This document shows, one piece after another, positions 61,663 to 64,000 of a stretch of DNA of 64,000 nt. The position numbers and the translations under genes are program-made. How positions within the stretch are numbered: the first letter of the stretch is position 1; every line of letters starts with the position of its first letter. Source of the DNA: Yoonia rosea (GTDB lineage: Bacteria > Pseudomonadota > Alphaproteobacteria > Rhodobacterales > Rhodobacteraceae). Under the pieces are notes generated by a model that saw only the letters and a list, made by a program, of their open reading frames with translations, made no database searches and was not told the origin of the DNA. The DNA lies in assembly GCF_900156505.1 (NCBI RefSeq), contig NZ_FTPR01000001.1, forward strand, positions 992,001 through 1,056,000, written 5' to 3'.

Positions 61663-62078
61663 CAGATCAGCGCCACAAAATTCAGCGCACCCGCAGAGGC
61701 CAGGGACAGCTCATAGGTGGCCTCACCGTTGTAAGACCCCGCATATTCGATCGCGGTGATCTGGAACGGGCCTTCCAATGTGCCGAAACCCGGCACGATG
61801 ACCTGAAAATCAGGCGTTTCGCCATCAAAGAAGATCTGGCGCGCACGTTCGTCTGTGGCATCGTCCTTGAACACGCCCGAGCCTGAAATCGCGGCGGTTT
61901 TCACGCCTGCCCCGCCCAGCAGTTCACGCCAGCCGCCTTCGCTTTCAAGACTGGTGACATCAACTGTTTCGGCATTCAGGCTGATGCGGGTTGCCCGCAG
62001 CCCTGCGGCCGTTTCGAACATCCCCCCACCGGTCATATCAATCTTGACCAGCAGGTCCTTACCATTTTGTGCAGCCAT
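61662..62078 (-). CDS. GTA gp9: major tail protein (TP901-1 type)
   Basis: A 138-residue tail-tube protein. It begins MAAQNGKDLLVKIDMTGGGM and contains TVDVTSLESEGGWRELLGGA and FQITAIEYAGSYNGEATYEL, the signature of the TP901-1 family major tail protein. It polymerises into the tail tube. It follows gp8 by 30 bp. Confidence 0.94.
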   Translation of the reverse strand: MAAQNGKDLLVKIDMTGGGMFETAAGLRATRISLNAETVDVTSLESEGGWRELLGGAGVKTAAISGSGVFKDDATDERARQIFFDGETPDFQVIVPGFGTLEGPFQITAIEYAGSYNGEATYELSLASAGALNFVALI

Positions 62079-62108
62079 CAGGCGTACTCCTTTCGAAATT
62101 CGGTTGGG

Positions 62109-62522
62109 TTACGTGTCATCCGCCACGCGGGCACGAAAATTCAGGTTGATCTGGCGCACTGCACCGGTGCCGACACGGGCCGCTTTGGCTTTGTGGAAAT
62201 TCAGCGCAACAAGGCTGCCGCGTTCCAGAGTGAGCGGGGCATCAACCAAGGCATCGCAGACAGCCGCAGCTGCCGCCTTGGCACTGGCAAAGCCCGCACT
62301 TTGCGTCACGACCGAAATCACCAGATCATGCCACGCCCCGTTGCCTGTCTTGTCGGAGGCATCGCGCACGTCCTCGGCCCCCAACACCACATAAAGCGGC
62401 GGCAACGGGCCCGCAGGCAGCGCGTCATAGATATCCGCACCCACCAGAACCGCCAGCGCGGTATCCGTGCTCAACCGCTGAAATATCGCCGTCTGAAGGG
62501 CACCCGAAACGCTATAGGTCAT
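62109..62522 (-). CDS. GTA gp8: DUF3168 tail terminator
   Basis: A 137-residue DUF3168 protein. The segment ALQTAIFQRLSTDTALAVLV and the motif PPLYVVLGAEDVRDASDKTG are typical. DUF3168 proteins cap the tail and join it to the head. Its start overlaps the gp7 stop by 4 bp. Confidence 0.93.
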   Translation of the reverse strand: MTYSVSGALQTAIFQRLSTDTALAVLVGADIYDALPAGPLPPLYVVLGAEDVRDASDKTGNGAWHDLVISVVTQSAGFASAKAAAAAVCDALVDAPLTLERGSLVALNFHKAKAARVGTGAVRQINLNFRARVADDT

Positions 62523-62857
62523 GGCGATACCTCTTCTTCGGCGTGGCAGGTCAGATAGGCCCCGCCTGTGTCACGCTCGGCGACCGCGTGAATATTGAAT
62601 ATCCGCGCGCCATCACGCAGACGCTGGCCCGCCACGGGCCGCGAGGGCGCGCCAAATGGCGCCGCGCGGACAGTAATCCGGTAGGGCACGCGCGACAGGG
62701 TTGCGGCTGTCTCGGCCTTTTCACGCCCGGCACCTGCCTTCAGTTCGGCCCAAAGCACCCCCAACGGCTCCCACTGGCGCGCATACCCCCCCGCGCCATC
62801 CGCAATCTTCATGGGCGCCTCAAGGACCAGCGCACGGTTCAATTGCGGCGCGTTCAT
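62519..62857 (-). CDS. GTA gp7: head-closure/head-tail adaptor protein
   Basis: A 112-residue protein of the phage head-closure family (SPP1 gp16-like). It begins MNAPQLNRALVLEAPMKIAD and contains YARQWEPLGVLWAELKAGAG. It plugs the connector after DNA filling. Its start overlaps the gp6 stop by 4 bp. Confidence 0.92.
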   Translation of the reverse strand: MNAPQLNRALVLEAPMKIADGAGGYARQWEPLGVLWAELKAGAGREKAETAATLSRVPYRITVRAAPFGAPSRPVAGQRLRDGARIFNIHAVAERDTGGAYLTCHAEEEVSP

Positions 62858-63453
62858 TGGCTGCCCCCCATGAACAGACGCACGGTCCGGTAGCGTTCGA
62901 TCAGCGCCTGCACGCCCATCGGCATGGTCGGGGCATTGCGTGACACATCATGGCGATATTCGTAAAAATGCGCGGCCAGCAGCATCACAGCCTGCGCAAG
63001 ATCGGCGGGCAGATCGCGCCATTCGGGGCCAAAGCCCGCCAGCATCCCGATCCGCACAGACCCGCCATGCGGAAGGTTTGGCAAGAACGTACCCACAGGC
63101 CGCAAACCGGGGCGCTGCATGTCGGGATCCAGAGACCAAAGGGCACTGTCAACGTCGGTTTCGTCTCCGCGCGCATTCACCAGCGTCACCGCACTGATCG
63201 CGCTGACAGGCGCAACAGGGAGCGGCTGGCGGCGCGCATCGCGCCAGGCGGTCAGGCGCCAGCTGAATTCGCGCTCAATCAGGATCTTACCGGTGCGCGC
63301 CTCAATCGCGGCCAGCGCCGCACGCAGATAGCTTTCCAGCACCGCGTCTTGAACTCCATCATCGGAAAACCCCGATCCCAGGCGCAAATGGTCTTTGAAT
63401 TCAGCGACCGGAAGCGCCGAAAGCGGCACGGTGGTCTCTTCGACTAACATCAT
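62854..63453 (-). CDS. GTA gp6: head-tail connector protein
   Basis: A 199-residue protein that starts MMLVEETTVPLSALPVAEFK at 63453, with GGAG seven bases upstream. It is of the phage gp6-like head-tail connector family, with the N-terminal helix AEFKDHLRLGSGF and the C-terminal AQAVMLLAAHFYEYRHDVSR. It follows the capsid gene after about 170 bp that hold a hairpin. Confidence 0.92.
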   Translation of the reverse strand: MMLVEETTVPLSALPVAEFKDHLRLGSGFSDDGVQDAVLESYLRAALAAIEARTGKILIEREFSWRLTAWRDARRQPLPVAPVSAISAVTLVNARGDETDVDSALWSLDPDMQRPGLRPVGTFLPNLPHGGSVRIGMLAGFGPEWRDLPADLAQAVMLLAAHFYEYRHDVSRNAPTMPMGVQALIERYRTVRLFMGGSQ

Positions 63454-63582
63454 GGAATTACTCCGCAAATTCTGGCCACGTTTCGGCCCTTAGGGCCCCG
63501 GACGCACCCGCCCCCCGCATTGCTCGGACGGAAGGGAACTGCTAGACAATGCGAGGATTGTCTTGATGTGCGCCCGGGGGTT

Positions 63583-63608
63583 GGGTGCCGCGTACAAAGG
63601 CGGCACCC
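63583..63608 (-). terminator. Perfect hairpin between the GTA capsid and connector genes
   Basis: GGGTGCCGC (63583-63591) pairs with GCGGCACCC (63600-63608) across 8 nt, 17 bp after the capsid gene stop. No U tract follows. It may lower expression of the downstream genes relative to the capsid gene. Confidence 0.7.
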
Positions 63609-63624
63609 GTTTCACAGCTCAGCC

Positions 63625-64000
63625 CTAGCTGACTGCGAACTTCAGCAGCTTGATCGCCGCAAAATCGCTGACTGCACCGCCCACGCGCTTGGTGGCATAG
63701 AAAAGCACATGCGGCTTGGCCGAGAACGGATCGCGCAACACGCGCAGATCAGGGCGTTCAGCCACGGTATAGCCGGCACGGAAGTCACCAAAGGCCACGG
63801 CCATTGCGTTATCGGCAATATCGGGCATGTCCTCGGCGATCAGCACGCGGTAGCCCAACAGACGCGCAGGCTCGCCCATCGCCAGACCATCGACCCATAC
63901 GAAACGGCCGTCGTTATCCTTGAGCTTGCGGATATGACCTGCGGTCTTGGAGTTCATCACAAAGGTCGCATTTGCGCGGTATTCGGCCCCCAGCGCATAG
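63625..64000 (-). CDS. GTA gp5: HK97-type major capsid protein, C-terminal part (partial)
   Basis: The frame runs off the window at 64000, so only the last 124 residues are visible. They read LGAEYRANATFVMNSKTAGH, then NDGRFVWVDGLAMGEPARLL and a tail with TKRVGGAVSDFAAIKLLKFA. This is the C-terminal part of an HK97-fold capsid protein of the GTA type. It precedes gp6 in transcription order. Confidence 0.93.
   Translation of the reverse strand, partial: YALGAEYRANATFVMNSKTAGHIRKLKDNDGRFVWVDGLAMGEPARLLGYRVLIAEDMPDIADNAMAVAFGDFRAGYTVAERPDLRVLRDPFSAKPHVLFYATKRVGGAVSDFAAIKLLKFAVS

Noticed and set aside
54374..64000. Ordinary prophage
   Set aside because: Gene order, the short tape measure, the megatron-type gp15 and the cysE neighbour match the GTA cluster. 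No integrase, lysogeny repressor or attachment site is visible in the window.
1..64000. tRNA, rRNA, CRISPR array or insertion sequence
   Set aside because: Reading of the gaps showed no cloverleaf, repeat-spacer array, transposase or terminal inverted repeats.

Overview
The window is a chromosomal segment of an alphaproteobacterium of the family Rhodobacteraceae, most likely a marine Roseobacter-group member. The evidence is the gene content: a gene transfer agent (GTA) structural cluster next to cysE, DUF2852, DUF2927, DUF3168 and DUF6778 type proteins, a single-cysteine DksA, a lipoyl-fused pyruvate dehydrogenase E1 beta, and the high GC content. The genus cannot be fixed from sequence reading alone. 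No rRNA, tRNA, CRISPR array, insertion sequence or integrase was seen. Most of the window is densely packed housekeeping DNA with many 1-8 bp gene overlaps.

Layout. 1-5.6 kb: an SPOR-type protein start, argS and dgt on the minus strand, erpA, a hairpin-rich gap, a low-GC orphan gene and xth. 5.7-16.8 kb: a small RcnB-like protein, an FAD monooxygenase coupled to dksA, a MoxR ATPase and its VWA partner separated by about 2.5 kb of other genes, DedA and M48 membrane proteins, a PIN protein coupled to an RlmI-type methyltransferase, and a DUF6778-type lipoprotein. 16.9-21.8 kb: the Entner-Doudoroff genes edd and eda behind a perfect LacI-type palindrome, then a chemoreceptor. 21.8-27.4 kb: glnE with a small partner, a YbaK protein, a DUF2852 protein behind two matched palindromes, an RDD protein and bpt. 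27.4-33.4 kb: a three-gene TRAP transporter with an unusually large permease, and a secreted LysM/solute-binding fusion. 33.8-38.7 kb: a GST, a Ca/Na antiporter, and ilvBN behind a leader peptide and attenuator. 39-45.9 kb: a Rieske oxygenase, nucleoside hydrolase, SelO, a DMT exporter, a DUF3179 protein and two tandem cyclophilins. 46-54.3 kb: pgk, a class I aldolase, a patatin, an FtsB-like division protein, pdhA-pdhB-pdhC and cysE. 54.4-64 kb: the GTA tail and head genes in reverse, from the gene after gp15 back to gp5 (major capsid), which runs off the window.

How the genes work together. Carbon flow is well represented: edd/eda make pyruvate and glyceraldehyde-3-phosphate, pgk and the aldolase serve lower glycolysis and gluconeogenesis, and pdhABC oxidises pyruvate. 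The TRAP system probably imports an organic acid, and ilvBN draws pyruvate into branched-chain amino acids. Nitrogen and sulfur control are represented by glnE and cysE. The GTA cluster encodes a tailed particle that packages host DNA, so the cell probably belongs to a lineage with GTA-mediated gene exchange.

The most informative non-coding signals are the ilv leader peptide with five consecutive branched-chain codons and a terminator, two 19-bp covarying palindromes before the DUF2852 gene, three GANTC (CcrM) sites within 30 bp before the FtsB-like gene, and perfect palindromes before edd and pdhA. I did not find a clear wholly new multi-gene system. The candidates I rank highest are regulatory signals and unusual fusions.
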